From Henricia sp. BOLD:AAB3569 (Eukaryota > Echinodermata > Asteroidea > Spinulosida > Echinasteridae): a DNA stretch of 64,000 nt. The stretch spans positions 868,001 through 932,000 of the forward strand of contig JBBELK010000217.1 of NCBI GenBank assembly GCA_037783545.1. The letters run 5' to 3'. Both the position numbers and the translations under genes were made by a program. Positions 22,901-37,900 of the stretch are shown here, one piece after another; the stretch's first letter is position 1, and every line of letters starts with the position of its first letter. The notes beneath the pieces were generated by a model, which was given only the letters and a program-made list of their open reading frames with translations, did not search any database and was not told the origin of the DNA.

Positions 22901-25900
22901 GCTGAAATTTCTACACGGCAGTTTTATCAACGAGCTTTTAAGCATGAGTGGAAATAATGCCCTAATAACAATCATGTACTGTACTCTACCTTTTAAACAA
23001 GTTGATTTTGGCACACTCGGAATCCATGGTTAAACATTTCTTGTTAATTTTTAACCTTTATTGCATTTTAAAAATGACAGCAAGATGAAATTGAAACTTG
23101 GTGAAAGTGAGCGCTCTCTTGTGTTAAATAAGAGTACCGTATCAATGTATGTATCCATGTTAAAATTAAAATAGGCAAGTGCTGTGTATTCAAGAAAGTG
23201 TACATGTACGTTGCTGTACCTCACAGAATTGAGTTGTCTTTCACACGTCTTGCAGTTGTTGATGCTACAATGTAGTGTCATTCTGTGTTGAATGTAATTT
23301 GTTTTAGAGACATTTTGTCAGAAGATTTTCACACTGAAGTGCTGGTTTCGCTGAATTAACATACAGAATTAATTTTGTCAGCTTGCCGTCCTCGGGGTGT
23401 CATTGACAAATTTCAAATTAGCACTGACACCCTTGTCTTGGATGCTGAGTCATTGTATTATGTCACACATAATTTTCATTTGCAAAATCTATCATAAATG
23501 AAAGCACCTAAACCCTAATTTTCTATGACAATTTGAAATTTCTGTATTGTGTCAGATTTACATGTATTTTTGTCAACATGTTTGATTTGTTACTTGGTTA
23601 TGTTATGATATGAGGGTTTGCTTTAAAAAAAGAAGGGGAATGTCTTTTTTTCTCTTTTTTTGGGGGGGGGGGGGGGGGGGGGGGTGGGGTGGGGTGGGGT
23701 GGGGTGGGGTGGGGTGGGGTGGGGGCTCCCCCCTTCCCCCCTTCCCCCACAGTACAAAGTTGTGAATATCTAGCTATAATTAGAATGAAAATGCTGATGC
23801 ACTTGTGTAATGCCGTGCAGGCAAGCTTTTAGTTCATCTGCATGGTCACGTTTAAAACGAGGCTTTTCTGGCATAGCAACTGACATGGTAACGATGAGAG
23901 GGACTCATTGTTCATGCAAGGAAAGCCTCGCTGTTGTGCCGATATGGTGGTTCCGTTCAAGTGGTGAATAGAGCCATTTCTAGTTCTACCAAATGTCATA
24001 CTACATGAATACACTACTAAAAAAGGGCTCAAAGAAAAAATTTCATAATTTTTTCGGCCTTGATTTAAAAAAAAAAATGTCTACAGATATAATAAGGCAG
24101 ATCTGGAAATGAAATCATATGTTTTTTTCACATGTGCAATTTTGCAGGAAAGCTTTGAGGTGTTGGTTGCGATAACATTAGAAAAAATCCGAAAACCTGG
24201 ATGAGTACATGAAATGAATGAACAATTAATGGTTTCATTGTTAAAATGTAAATTCGGACTGACAGGAATATTTTGTATTTTTTCATGTTTCTTTCAAATT
24301 TGCAGTCTGCAGCAGCATTATTTGACATGTTAGAATTCTACGAGTCAGCGATCAGGCTGATCTTGGCTTCCAATCGCTCCATTGGTGCCAGGGGCTGGCA
24401 GGCTGCATCCCGTCTCCTCAAGAGGGTAAATCAGCTCTTTTTTCCCTCTTTCGAATTTCATAGTTGATCACTAAACTCTATGGACTCATTTGAGATGCTT
24501 CCCAGGTTTGACTAATATAAACCTGTTTGAGAGGTTTCCCAGGTTTATTAATTTGTTTGAGAAACTGCCCAAGTTTACATGTATAAACCTGTTTTGGATG
24601 TTTCCCAGATTCGAGGCATATAAACCTGTTTGAGAGACATCTTGGGCTTATGAACCTGTTTGAGAGAGTTCCTAGGTTTATGAACCTTTTTGAGAGGTCT
24701 TCCAGGTTTATGAACCTGTTTGAGAGGCTTCCCAGGTTTATGAACCTGTTTGAGAGGCTTCGGAGGTTTATGAACCTGTTTGAGAGGGTTCCTAGGTTTA
24801 TGAACCTTTTTGAGAGGTCTTCCAGGTTTATGAACCTGTTTGAGAGGCTTCCCAGGTTTATGAACCTGTTTGAGAGGCTTCGGAGGGTTAGGAACCTGTT
24901 TGAGAGGCTTCCAAGGTTTATGAACCTGTTTGAGAGGCTTCCCAGGTTTATGAACCTGTTTGAGAGGCTTTCCCGGGTTTATGAACCTGTTCGAGAGCCT
25001 TCCCAGGTTTATATGAACCTGTTTGAGAGGCTTTCCAGGTTTATGAACCTGTTCGAGAGGCTTACCAGGTTTATGATCCTGTTTGAGAGCCTTCCCAGGT
25101 TTATGAACCTGTTTGAGAGGCTTCCCAGGTTTATGAACCAAGTTGAGAGGCTTTTCCAGGGCTGTGTTCCACTTACGGGAATGTTAACAAATATTTTCCA
25201 ATGTTTTGCTTCATGTGGAAGGATTGTTTGCCAGAAATGTGAGGTTTTGCCATTGATTGTGTATCACCAGAATTGTGCAATTTAATATTTTCAAAACTGG
25301 AAAGCATCGTCTGTCATCTTTTATGTCCGTGTGCCATTTTGAAATGACTCGCGAACAACCCAAAAGTTTGTTGGCCAACGTTGGCAGCGCACAATTTGTT
25401 CCACTCGAAATTGTTGGCGAATGTTGCCAATGTTTGCAAATGTTCGCGTAAGTGGAACGCAGCCTAGGTTTATAAACCTGTTTGAGAGTCTTTCTATATG
25501 TGCTGTATATTCAACCTGTATAACCTGTTTAAGCTTCCAGAGTTCAACCCATAGGCCTATAATCATTTTTTAGATGCTTCCTACGTTCAGTCTGTATTTA
25601 ACCCACTGTTTTTTTTTTTATCCCATACAAACCTGTTTAAAATGCTTGCTATGATCAATCTGTATGAGCCTGTTTGAAATGCTTCTCATGTTCAACCTGT
25701 ATACAATAAAACCTGCATGAGTGCATACACATCCTCTCTCTCCACCTCACCCCATGCCTTTAGGTCTGGATCAGCCCACTTATTGACAGTTATTCCCATC
25801 AGAGAAATGCCCTGATTTCTACAAACAAAATAAAAATGTACTCTCCCCCTTGAGAAAATTTCAAGTGGATACTAAAATAACAGTATGAGCAATTACTGTG

Positions 25901-28900
25901 ACCTAATTCAAACCCATTTCATGTCAAACTGACATGCCCGCAATGCAATTAGCCATCTGCATTTGTTATGCTTTTCATGGTACATCTACATACTTGTTGT
26001 ATTCCCTATGTGGCAAGCACTTAATATGTTGGTGCCCATAACTACCATTCAATTAAAGGAAGTAAGTGCCTGTGAAATTAAAAATTAAACATTGGGATTA
26101 AGGAATATCTTTGGCATCTACATTCATGAAAACATTTGCAGTAATTACTGTACATTTTGGGAACACCTGGGAAAATGTTTGTCCCAAAAATACTGATTTT
26201 CCTTTTTGTATAAAGGTTGTCACTTTTTCGAAATACAACTGGTAAACTTTGCTTTGTGAAGGTAGTTGTGTTGGACAAGTCACCATCTGCTCATGTCGAA
26301 CAAACTTAAGTCAAAGTTTTTGACAAGATAATCATATAATATTGGATGGCTTTGAGGGTGATAGAGAATATACCACATGATTCATGAAAATACTGAACGA
26401 GCTAAAGGCAAGTTCAGTATTTTCATGATGAGTGCAGTATATTCTCTTATCACCCAAAAAGACATCCAATATTATTATTATATAAAATTAAGTTTATTCT
26501 TCATTTTCAAAGATTTTTGCAAGATTTGTGCAAGATTTTTGTATGTTTGGTATTGAAAACTTCAGTTCATTTCCAACGTTTACAACTGCATGTGCATGTT
26601 ACTGTTGTACAGTATTTGTTGTTACTGTACTCACGCGTGTACATGTATGCGGTGCTTTGGTGCGCCCAGCGTGGATGCACATCGGATTGGGCCTCTGTGC
26701 TGCACAGTATCAGAAACGCACGGTATCTGCAAAAGCTTCGTTTTACGTAATAATTACAAATCTTGTAAGTTTGAGCAACAGCAGAGAAAAATTTGTATAC
26801 CTTGATAATGTGTCCTGCCAGCAAATTTTAAGATTTATGGTTCTGGAGGCAAGTTCCCACTTGTTCAAAATACAAGTTTGAGACAAGTCAAGTAAGCTAT
26901 CAGAGACCAAGTCATTTGTGGCTGGAGACTCAAGTAAAGTCAGAGGTGCTTTGTTCTCTCTGATTTGGACAACCCCTCGGCCAAAGATCAGCAGTTGTCA
27001 AATCTTTCTATGATGTGCTCTTTATTTACACGTATAAATAAACTGTTCTCAGTTGAAAAATTGTTGCAGTTATGCGCATACATCATCTTTTGCTTAAATT
27101 AAGCTAATGATGCCATGTGCACAGGAAACCTAATTTAACATGAGACTTCATGCCTGAACCAAATTTATGCAAACCGTGATGTGTGTGCATAAAGCCAAGC
27201 CTGCTTTGGTTTGTTGTGTCTCAGTACATGTAAGATGGACAATTAAGGTCCCAAGATTGTTTTGAGAGTGCCTTGCAGGTTGTCTAGTCTAAAAACAGAT
27301 GGAAGCTTACTCAAACAGTAATTTGATAAGCACACAATGGCTAAACTGTCTAGCCTGTCCTGCATCTTAAGTAGCATACAATGGCTACTCAGACATGCCA
27401 AGAAAGCTATAGAATATCCAATTCACATCCTCTTTGCACTGAATCTGCATCGTGGGATCAGACACTATGCAACAAGATTCTACAGGAAAAAAAAAAAAAA
27501 CATCTTAACTCTTAGGTTCACTCAGGGGACAGAAATCCTTGACAGGAGTTTTCATGCAAGGTTTACTGCCACTGACGGCAGACAGGTGATAAGACTGCGT
27601 GGGAATTAGGGATTGAGTATAAAGATGCAATATCAAGGTAGTCTTGAGATGAGGGTATCAGCGCATCAAATGTAGCTAGCTACATGTAGCTCAGAGCTTG
27701 AGGCCTGTCATTGGGGACATGATGACATCATGTGTTATTCATAAGCGACACAAATTACTAGAGGTGCACATCAAGTACACCATTTGTGTCGGGAATTCAT
27801 ACGAACAAAATGTCAGAATTTTGATGGATGCCAATTTGCAGCTCACAGATTTGATATGCTGAAGGGGTGCTCTCCTGGTGAGGCTTTTTTGAAGTTGATG
27901 AGTTTTTAGGTTTCTGATCTCATTTTGTGATTACAATCTCCATACAGAATACCACCAACAAAATTATCTTTTTAAAATTTATTTGAGTCACAATAGCCCA
28001 CAAGCAAGATGATGTAACAATCCTCTCTCCACGAAGCATGATGGCAGTACTCGCTAAACCACTGCTCATTGCGTTTGTGTTTACATACAGTACACATGTA
28101 TGTCACATTCACTGTAGTTTTATCATGCTCTTCAACCATGTGTCAACGGATTGGGATGCAGTTAGCACCCCCCCCAGCACCCCCCCCCCCCCCCCCCCGG
28201 CACAAGAGCCACCCCCGATGAGTCTCTAGAGTGTTTTTGGTAAACAAGTTTTACGGTAGTGAAGCACCTGCCACGCCGAATTCACGGACCAACACTGTAC
28301 CGCGTATGCCATTTTATTAGAGTACTCCAAACAATCTCATGAACCTCTGTACGACGTGGTTTTGTTTACATTGCTGACGTCATCTCTCATTCGGTCCACC
28401 CAGCAGTTTTACCAACCAGTGCTGCACTGGAGCATGTTTATTACACGTCGAATGTGGCACTCCAACCTGATACTTCTCTTCTTTTCCTCTCATATTTGTT
28501 CAGTCTTATTAAGTCTCCCAATAAATTACATGTTCACTCGTGTTACAAAATCTATTTGCCGTGGGATTTTGTGTCTCCCAAGTCGGTAACGGGAATCGTC
28601 TCTTGATTAATACCAAGTCTCGTCAGATGGTCTGAGTCAAGTTTCCGGCCACCTCTTCTTACAATCTTGTCTTATTGCGTTATAGGGTGGACTCTGAGTA
28701 CTAAATATCACTTTCTGTAAATGCAAGAGCAGAGTCAATAGTATGTGTCGTCTTCAAGAGGTTTTAGAATCATTTGGTCATACGTCTGCATTTTAGATCT
28801 TGGGAACAGCAGTCCACATTATGGAATACGGAATCTAAAGATTACTGAAATGTAACCTACTGAATACTTACAGATTTTCAAATTGCATGTATGTCATTAA

Positions 28901-31900
28901 ACATGTTATAAATTTTAGGAAGATTTACAAGCCAGAGTTAGGACGTCCTAACCCTGACATCACACATGATTTTGTCTTGCAATAAAAATTAATGTATCCT
29001 AACTTGTGTCCTGGGACACATAAAATTTAAGACTCATAGTACATGTACGTGTCGTAAGTTATGTCTTTGGAAAATTGTTTTATATTTCCTGCTCAATTCC
29101 GAGAAAAAGAGCCTCGTGACTAGGATCAAACGATTGTTTTTGATAGTTTGTCTGTCTTACACTCAGTTTTCACTGAAAGGTGATTACGGTTCAAGCTCGG
29201 CCTATGTTAATTACGAAACCTTTCTCAACGATTTTCACGTGACTGTCACGCGTACGTACGGCAGCAACGGCCAGCAAGTAAAACATGTAAAATGCTCATG
29301 CGCGACAGTATGCAAATATTGAAATGCCGTTCATAACAGTAAAGACATACACGTACGTTTATGTCTTACATGTAGCTAAGACGTCCTAACTTTTGGATAT
29401 TGCAAGACATTTATAAATGTGTCGTAGCTAAGATGTCATAAATTCTGTTAGGACACATGATGTGTCTCAGACGGATATTGCAATCCACCCCAGGGCATCA
29501 TTTGTTTTTTTTATTGTATCTTGGATTTCATGGCCATTTTAATGCTTATATAGTCTTAGCCTTGGTTAGGCGTTCATCGATTGTCCAGGGCATGAGCTAT
29601 TAAACGTACACACCTGTGGCGCGCTTCTCCAGCGTAAACAGCGACCTCACGTGGCACGAGTTTATGCAAAATACCTTCAGCGGTATGAACGCCTTGTGTC
29701 ATGCACGATGATCACCTTATGTTTTTCTTAATTTTTGCGCTGGATTTCCAGACCACAGACAACAGGCATGTTAGCTCACAACCCTGGACTATCGATGAAC
29801 GCCAGTAAAATTTTAACTGCAAAGTTGTATACCACTACCTATGTAATGGTTGAAAATTTGCTTATAAAAAAACAAGCACTTTTGACCTTTCATTTGACTG
29901 TGATTGCATTCAACCACAGACCATCTGCCAGCTGTTTAGGATGGAAATCCATGTGAATGCCAGATCATTATTAAAGCCAGTACCAATTTCATTAATTATA
30001 TGAAAGTGGATGGCTTTGAGGTTGATATGAGAATATACTGCACGAGTCATAAAAATATTGTACGAGCCAAAGGCGAGTTAAATATTGTTCACGACGAGTG
30101 CAGTATATCCGCACATCCAATACTAAAATGAAGCTTGCTTTGTAAGAGTTTCGCAATTTTTTTTCTTCATTTGGAATTGAAAACTCTAGCTTTATTTTCC
30201 TGCATTTACAACTCTCATTGTAACTGCATGTACTCTTGTTGATACCACGTACCATACACATGCAGTCCACTAACATTACTATTCAAAAAGCTTTGTGATG
30301 TTCACTGTGTTGAAGAAATAGGAACATATTTGGTATGGTAGGTACCTAATCGCCATTGAAATGAAACAAACAAACTTGGGATGAGAGAAAAATCATACTG
30401 TATGGGCCTTATCCAGATTTAATCCCGAAACACCCGACTCACTGGGAAGATGCTCTACCACCTGAGTTACATGTATAAGGTACATTGCTATAGTTCTGTT
30501 TTGCAATTTTAATTACATATACGCCCATGTTTTCCCGTGTAAAAATTGTACCTTTGTGGGAGAAATTGCCAACTGAAAGTGCTTTTTTTTTTTAAATTGC
30601 TTGCAAACGTTTTTTTTAACCATTTATTCATCATGAAACCCTGCATAAATTTTAAAGGTTTTCTGAAGTATTACTGCATCTACAGTATGTGGCTGAAATT
30701 TCTACAAGGCAGTTTACCAACATTATTCTTTTGTTGTTCCTGTTTTTAAATGTTTTCAAATAATATATTCTGTCTTAGGTATCGTCCCTCGAGTGTCTGG
30801 ATATCCGTAATACCAACTGGACTGAATACAGTATGCCCATGCTGGCCAGGGCACTGCGTGCCGACATCACGCTATCGGCACTTCACATGGAGGGATGTAA
30901 CATATCGGGACGCCCTCTCTTCTTACTCTGTGAGTCTATAGTATAGGCCTAAACGCCTGGTCACACATTATATGCGTCAAGCGTTATTTATCAAGTAAGA
31001 CATGCAAAGCTAACATTTAGAGATATATCTCTATTTCTGAATGATGTGCAATGATAACATTTAATTGTGAAATTTATATCCAATAGAGATATAACCATTT
31101 CGAGATTGAATGTTGGCTGAGCCACACTGGCTGAGCCACACTGGCCGAGCCACACTGGCTGATATGAGCCACACTGGCTGATATGAGCCACACTGGCTGA
31201 TATGAGCCACACTGGCTGATATAAGCCACACTGGCTGATATGAGCCACACTGGCTGATATGAGCCACACTGCAATCTGCAGTCGCTGTTTTAGGAGATTC
31301 ACTGTCTGCGCTAGGCATTTTCTTGATCGCGCTGTGCACATGTCATTGTGATGAACACAACATTTTTAACACAGGGCCAAACTATTTTTTCTGCAAGCCT
31401 CGCTTTGGTTACGTTTATTTTAATAGGAGAAAAGGGAACATGGCCGCACCGTGATAAAGGTCTAGTGCACTTTCTCTTATGCTTCCTCACAGAAAGTTGC
31501 CATTTGTCTTTAGTGCCCATATAGAAAGTTACCGTGACCATGGTGACCCCGTAGTAAACTTTTCTTGTGCAAGCTCATTGATTACTGCAGGGTTGCCTAA
31601 ATTTTAAACGGAGAAACTGTTCCCACTGGACTAAATAAAGCCCTGTAAAACTACCGCGGCTGAGCGGAAATTTTCCACGGCCCCTCTCGGTCTGTAAGTT
31701 TTTCGTGGTGACAGCGTTAACTTGACAGGGATGCTAGTTCTCCATTGAACTAAAAATTTAAGTTCTATTGCACAACCACGGTAATTTTACATGTACAGAA
31801 GAAAAGTCCAATGGAAACGCCACGTTACACACATCTACCTGTATGATAGATGGGCTTTAGTTCGATGCCAAGAATAATAACATTATGTCGTCTACGCGGA

Positions 31901-34900
31901 TTCCGTAAATAGAATCTCATTTCCGGCCAAGTCTTCCACTGATTAAGTCCGAGCATAAAGCTGCATGGAAATCTGATATTCTCATCTTTCTTTTTTCCCC
32001 TTTACCATTTTCAATATATCCCTGATGTTGCATAATTTAATACATGTAGTTGTACAGGTGGCGGTGATGATATGCAAGAAAATAAACAGCTACATGTACC
32101 AATTAAAGACGTCTGGTCAGGTTGTCGAACAATCCCTGGTGATCTCTGCGATGCACAAACAACATTTTTGGCAAACAAGAAAAAACTAAAAAGAACCACA
32201 ACGACCTTGGTGATTTCTCCACGAATCGAAGTTTGTTGTGGTTTGCCAACAAAAATCGTGACAGCGTCTTTTGTTCAGGCAACCTCTACCAAATCTCAAA
32301 TAAGATAATGTTAATATTTTGCTAAATTCAAATAAACCAAGCATATAGCAGATATGCGTCATCAAATTTTAGCATCGAATTCTATAAAATTTGTCGCTAT
32401 TTCCCTCATTTTGGGAGGCCAAGTAGACCTACAATGTATTGGCATATAAAGCCTCAATGCTGTTTCAGCCCTCTCCCATGGCCAACATGTGCTCTGCTTA
32501 TTTTCATATTACCACGGCAACTAATTTATTCCCCTCTCGACTGTTTACATACACACTGAAATGGCATAATGTGTGTCTGTCACTATATTCCATATGCTTC
32601 CTCTGCCTCACCCCTCACCAAAATAACTGGGAGCTCCAAATAATTTAATAATAATAATAAATCCCAGTTTTTTTTTTTAAACAGTAATGTCGCTCAAACA
32701 AAACAACTCGGTGCGAGACCTCTATCTGGCCGACAATAGACTGGTGCCCTCGGATGCCATACACCTGGGGAGTATGCTAAAACACAACCGAGGTCTCAAG
32801 CTACTAGACCTTCGAAGCAATCACATTCAGGTAATAGGCCCTGCACGCAACATAACATATTGCGTCCGAGGATGAAGTTTTATCCTGTATAGTTTTGAAT
32901 GTCTACTGTATCACTGGAAAAAATTACATGTCGGACAGAGTGCAAAAAATAGCCAAATTCATCATGCATGATGCGCGCGCACGTCAGCAGGGCTTCCCCA
33001 TAACTTGTTTTAACACTGGCCACCCGGACCACTGTGGTCACATCTTGACTGGTCCACCGGCATCTTGAATGGTTCCTATTTTTTACATGTAATTTTTAGA
33101 GGGTGATTCCCCCTCCAAAAAAAATGCCACCCATGTACACTTGCTTAATTAGCTGCCTGTCGCTGTGGATTTTAGATTGTTGCAGCATATTTAGGCTGAA
33201 TATTTAGGCTACATGTACTTTATGTTTTAAAGAACTGAAGTACCAGATTATCTTGACTGGTTTTTGAACAGTGTTTTGATTGGTCCGTGAGAGTTTTAAC
33301 TGGCATTTGGCCACCGGACCACTGTTATGTTTGAGCCCTGATGCGTATGCACATCGAATGTAACCTTCCGCGTCAAACTATTGGTGGCATCTTTATTGTG
33401 AAACGCCTGAATTGGAGGCATACTCGTACATGTATCAACGAATTTGAATGGTGCACGCACAAATCCGGGCAAAATTGGTTGCTCTCTGTTAAAATGCTAT
33501 GCATCAAGCTAGCAAATTAAACGAGTCACCTAAAACGAATATGAATGATTCTTTAGAAGAATTGCTTTTCCAACAAATACATACGAACGCACAATAACGA
33601 AACTGAATACTCTTTTTATGAAAATGAAATGTGTGTTTAGTCCATCAGTGGGATAACGCGTGATATTGAAAGACGCTTTCATAAATTTGCGAGGCAAAAG
33701 TGCGAAGTCGGCCGGGAAAACCTATTATATCCAAGTGATAAATCAGCAAAATTTGTGTTATGCATGGGACATTCTCCGGTTGTCGCGAAAAGCATTACGC
33801 ATTGAATACACTTCTACATTTCTAAAACAACCAGTCCATAATGAAATTTGTGGATGCACATCAGATTGGTAATGCCCAACACTCAAGACATTTTATGACA
33901 CATGGGGAAATAACTCAAAGTTATTGCTAAGCAACCGGTTTAAAGGGCATGAATTTAAAATTCATGTTGTTTCGAAACACTCCATGTACATTGATGTTAC
34001 GAGCCAAACGTGTCTATTATTAGACATGTATGAAGATCTGCTCTTTATAATTATTAACCACCGAAACTGACGTTGTGTACATAGTGATAACACACAGAGT
34101 TCATGGCACTTTCCAATGCCGTATGCACACTTGAAAGCTCATATCTTGTCTTATTTGCGTGTTGTTTGCTGTTGACATGCCTGGCCTAATGTTATTAAAC
34201 TAGTTATAAAATATGAGAAAGCATGATAGAATTTATATCTTTGCTATATCATTGGATTTAAAAAGAAAGGTTGTAAAGGGAGACTATACTATTCAAGGAT
34301 CCAACAGCGGTCTGAACTCGACACAACTTTATTTTACTCAGATTGTAAAGCATGCAGTGATTATATAGACCGTATCAAATAGCCGCTATCTTGTAGGGCA
34401 ACTCTTGATATTTAAATTGGTCAACAATGTAAGCACAAAATGTGCAACCATGCATGTTCCCAAGGAACAAAGAAACTGCCCTACAAGATGGCAGCTATTC
34501 GATACAGTTTGTACAACCCACAGATATCTATTAACAACAAGATAGGAAACGACTGTGTTATTAAATGGCACATCACCGTGACCGGTTTCAGGCAGTTTGG
34601 AACGCGTGCGCGTGTAGCGCGTTTTGTGTTCGAACACAACACGCGCGGTCGTCACAAACATTGAGAAAGTGCGCATGTGGGAGGTTTTACGTGTAAGTCA
34701 ATGGGAAAGTGTCCAAAATCATGCAAATGAGGTGCCCAAAAGAATGCAAATGGTGCCCAAAACTATGCAAATGAAGGTGCCCAAAACTATGCTAATAAGA
34801 AAAGGGCGGTTATGCGCGTACGGCTTCCGTTTCTTCTCCAGTCTGAGTCGTCGCAGACTGCTTCCAACTTGATAGCAAAGAGCCAACATTTGTGACCCGT

Positions 34901-37900
34901 CCATGCGAAATGAGTCAGATGTCGCACATTCTGGGCCGACTTTTTGCAACCATAATCAGAAATCAGTGGTGGATCCAGGCCCATAAAAATGCGGAAATAA
35001 TGGACATTCTGGGCAGGATCGTACCTGGGTACTGCCTGGAATTTTCGGGTACCACTTGCAATTTCAATGATCCTGGATCAGCCGCTGACTAGAACTGGTT
35101 GCACAATCTCAGCCCAGACTGCGAGACATCCGACTCATTTCGCATGGTCGGGTCACATTTGAATCTTTATAATTTTGACTGCACCCAGGATAAAATATTG
35201 GCGAGGATGATCAACAATACAATACATACACAATAAATACACAATGTTTTACCAGTCTAATTTTGTTTAAAAAGTCACTTGTTGTTTTAATAGTTGTTTT
35301 ATCCACAACACACATACCAAAAGACAATATGACGGCAGAGTCGAATATTAAAATGTGGGGTTTGCTGATTAAAGGAGCGTGTTCAGATTTTTCCAGAAAA
35401 TATATTTTGTTTTAACCTAAACAATCATAGACATGTAAAATACCTCCTCAAAATACTATCCATGGGAAGATAATCAGTAATCTCCAATTTGGATGTGGAA
35501 GCAAAAAGGTTGGTGTAATTACTGTACAGCTGAGCTTTATGGAACCAGATAAATTAGTTAACAAATCATTGGTGATTTTTTGACGATATCCATGACAATA
35601 TACGGATTGAGAACACAATTTCTGATTGGTAAAATGAGAAAAATATGGCGAATGATATGGTATCAAAATCTCAACATTTGTGGGAAAAAAACGCTCAGAT
35701 TCCCCAAGCAGCAAAAATGTGTCAAGTTTATCAATTATGTCACATTTCCTGTTTGACAATCAAAATTTTGAGTGGCCCATAATAAAAAACACTACAAGCT
35801 TTAACGAGAAATAGTTTAAATACTTGTTTCTGCAATGAATAAAGCTACATGTAATACCCCCCAACCCCCCCGTTTCAGAAATCATTTTTTTTGGTTTTAA
35901 GTCAGCTTTGAACAGACTTAAAGAAACGATTCCTATCTGCCAGCTAATGGCAAAGGAAAGGAATATTGTGATCTGCCTCCGGCCAGGATCATTCTCTGCA
36001 AACTCCCTAGAGAGAATATTTGCCATGGCTGTATACCGCCCTCGGAGTCGGACGCAAATACTTCCAGGGGACATGGCTAGAATACCTATCTTTATATAGA
36101 TTGTCATCATATCATATGGTTTAATCAAATAGTCTCTCTTCATAGAGCGAGTGAGCTAATAAAAGTGAGTGCATTATTTTGTTTCGTTATGATGTAGGAT
36201 GCTGGGTTGAACCATTTGTGTGACGGGTTACTGGATCAGATGGAGGGGCAGTTGACGACAATGGTACTCTGGAACAACCAGCTCACCCAGAATGGAATGA
36301 CCCATTTGGCCAAAGCTCTGGTATATATTTGTATAGTTTTGTTTAAAGTTGTGATATTTATCTACATACATGTAATAAATCATGGACAGCCCGCCAGCGA
36401 CATGTTGATATGTTAGAATAGTGTACACTCATTCACTGCTGTAGGACTCGTGGGCCATAGTCACGAAACGACTTAAGTCAATAAATTTAAGTGCCCTGCT
36501 TAAATTCTAGACTTAAGTGGCATTCACAACACGCTTTCACTTTGCCCCATTTAAAATCTAAAGCGTAGTCTGACCTGTCTTAAGCTTATCAAAGTAGAGT
36601 ACTCAGATGACGTGTTTTTACGTGCAGCATGTTGTCAAAAAAGAGCACATGAAAAATTCAGCTGCTGGAAAATCATGACATGACATTAAATTGTTAGGCA
36701 GGTGCTAATTTCTTGATTTTAAGTGTTTGACTTTTAAATGGCCACTAAGATGAACTAGATGCTTAAATCCTTTGTGAATACACATTTAGCAGAGTGCTTA
36801 GATTTAAGACATACATGTAAGTACTGGCTTAGATTGAGTTTTGTGAATATTGTTACAGAGCTCAGTAGGTACAGTCCTACTGGCTTGCCAGGTTATATTG
36901 CATTCTCATACCCCAAAACCTTGCCACAGGCTGCCACAGGTATAATTCAACTCTGGCTTTGGTGTATTTTGTAGTCTGGAATTTGGTAGGACAACTGGAC
37001 ATGGCTTTCACAGACCGAAGGCCAAGGAAAAAAACAAAAAGCTATTTTTCCTGTTCAGGGTTTGTAGGTAGGTCTTTCTATAAATTAGGGGTCCAAAAGT
37101 GTGACATTTAGTGTCCCCCGTTACACCTGATATGTGTTATTTTTCGTACAAAAATCATTAAAATGGCTTTTAAACCATTTTGTATGAATTGTACTTTATG
37201 TACTCACTCTTTGAGATGGAAAGTATTTAAAGAATGTGTCCTGAATTTACAAAAACAAGATGTAAAATGTAACGGGGGACACCAAAATTGGACCCTGAAT
37301 TTATAGAAAGACCTGTGTGGGAAACTAACTTTTTGCCTCTTTCCCAAAAATATGAGGGATGGGATGATGGCTAGTATTTTTATCCCCCTTGCACCTAACA
37401 GATAGGCCTACATTGTAACATATTACATAAGGCCGAGTTCGGGTGGTCTGTGGTTGACACCCGACAAGGGAACACGACCCGAGAACTCTGCACTTTGAAC
37501 AGGATCACACACCACCTATCAATCGAGAACAAGTTACCTGTGTCAAGAGCAGTCTGTCTGAACTCGACCTAAGTGTTTAGAATGTCTGAATTTAAAAAGC
37601 AGGTGATTACAGATACAAACACACAAGAGTGAGCCACTTTTTATAAGATTTAGAAGGGTGAAAAAAAACCCACAAAGGTGATGTACGGTACACAGAAATT
37701 AGGTTCCAGGAACAAGCATGTTTTATTTTAATTGCCTTGTCAGGACTTGCATTATGACATTAAGCTGTGTTAAACACTTCTCACATAATCTGTACCGGTA
37801 CGTGACCACTATTACTCTGAAAGTAATTATACTCATTCACTAGCCAAACTTGAGATACACTGAACAAAATTATAAGCGCCCCATTGGGTGGAATCACTGC

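Noticed and set aside
24575..25285. Long repetitive frames on both strands (about 190-210 codons, VHKPGKPLKQ-like and RFMNLFERL-like)
   Set aside because: They are the translation of a 30-bp tandem repeat whose length is a multiple of three. The frames lie in a PPP1R37 intron and are interrupted by a transposon.
30991..31341. Repetitive minus-strand frames with SVAHISQCG units
   Set aside because: Translation of the 19-bp minisatellite and its flank; three frames are open at once, as expected from a simple repeat.
32687..32875. A short ORF starting with Met at the LRR exon, as if a separate gene
   Set aside because: The exon is spliced in from 30929 in phase; the Met is internal and the reading past 32830 is intron.
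35760..36143. 127-codon minus-strand frame opposite the PPP1R37 exon region
   Set aside because: No domain, no start context and an equally open frame on the other strand.
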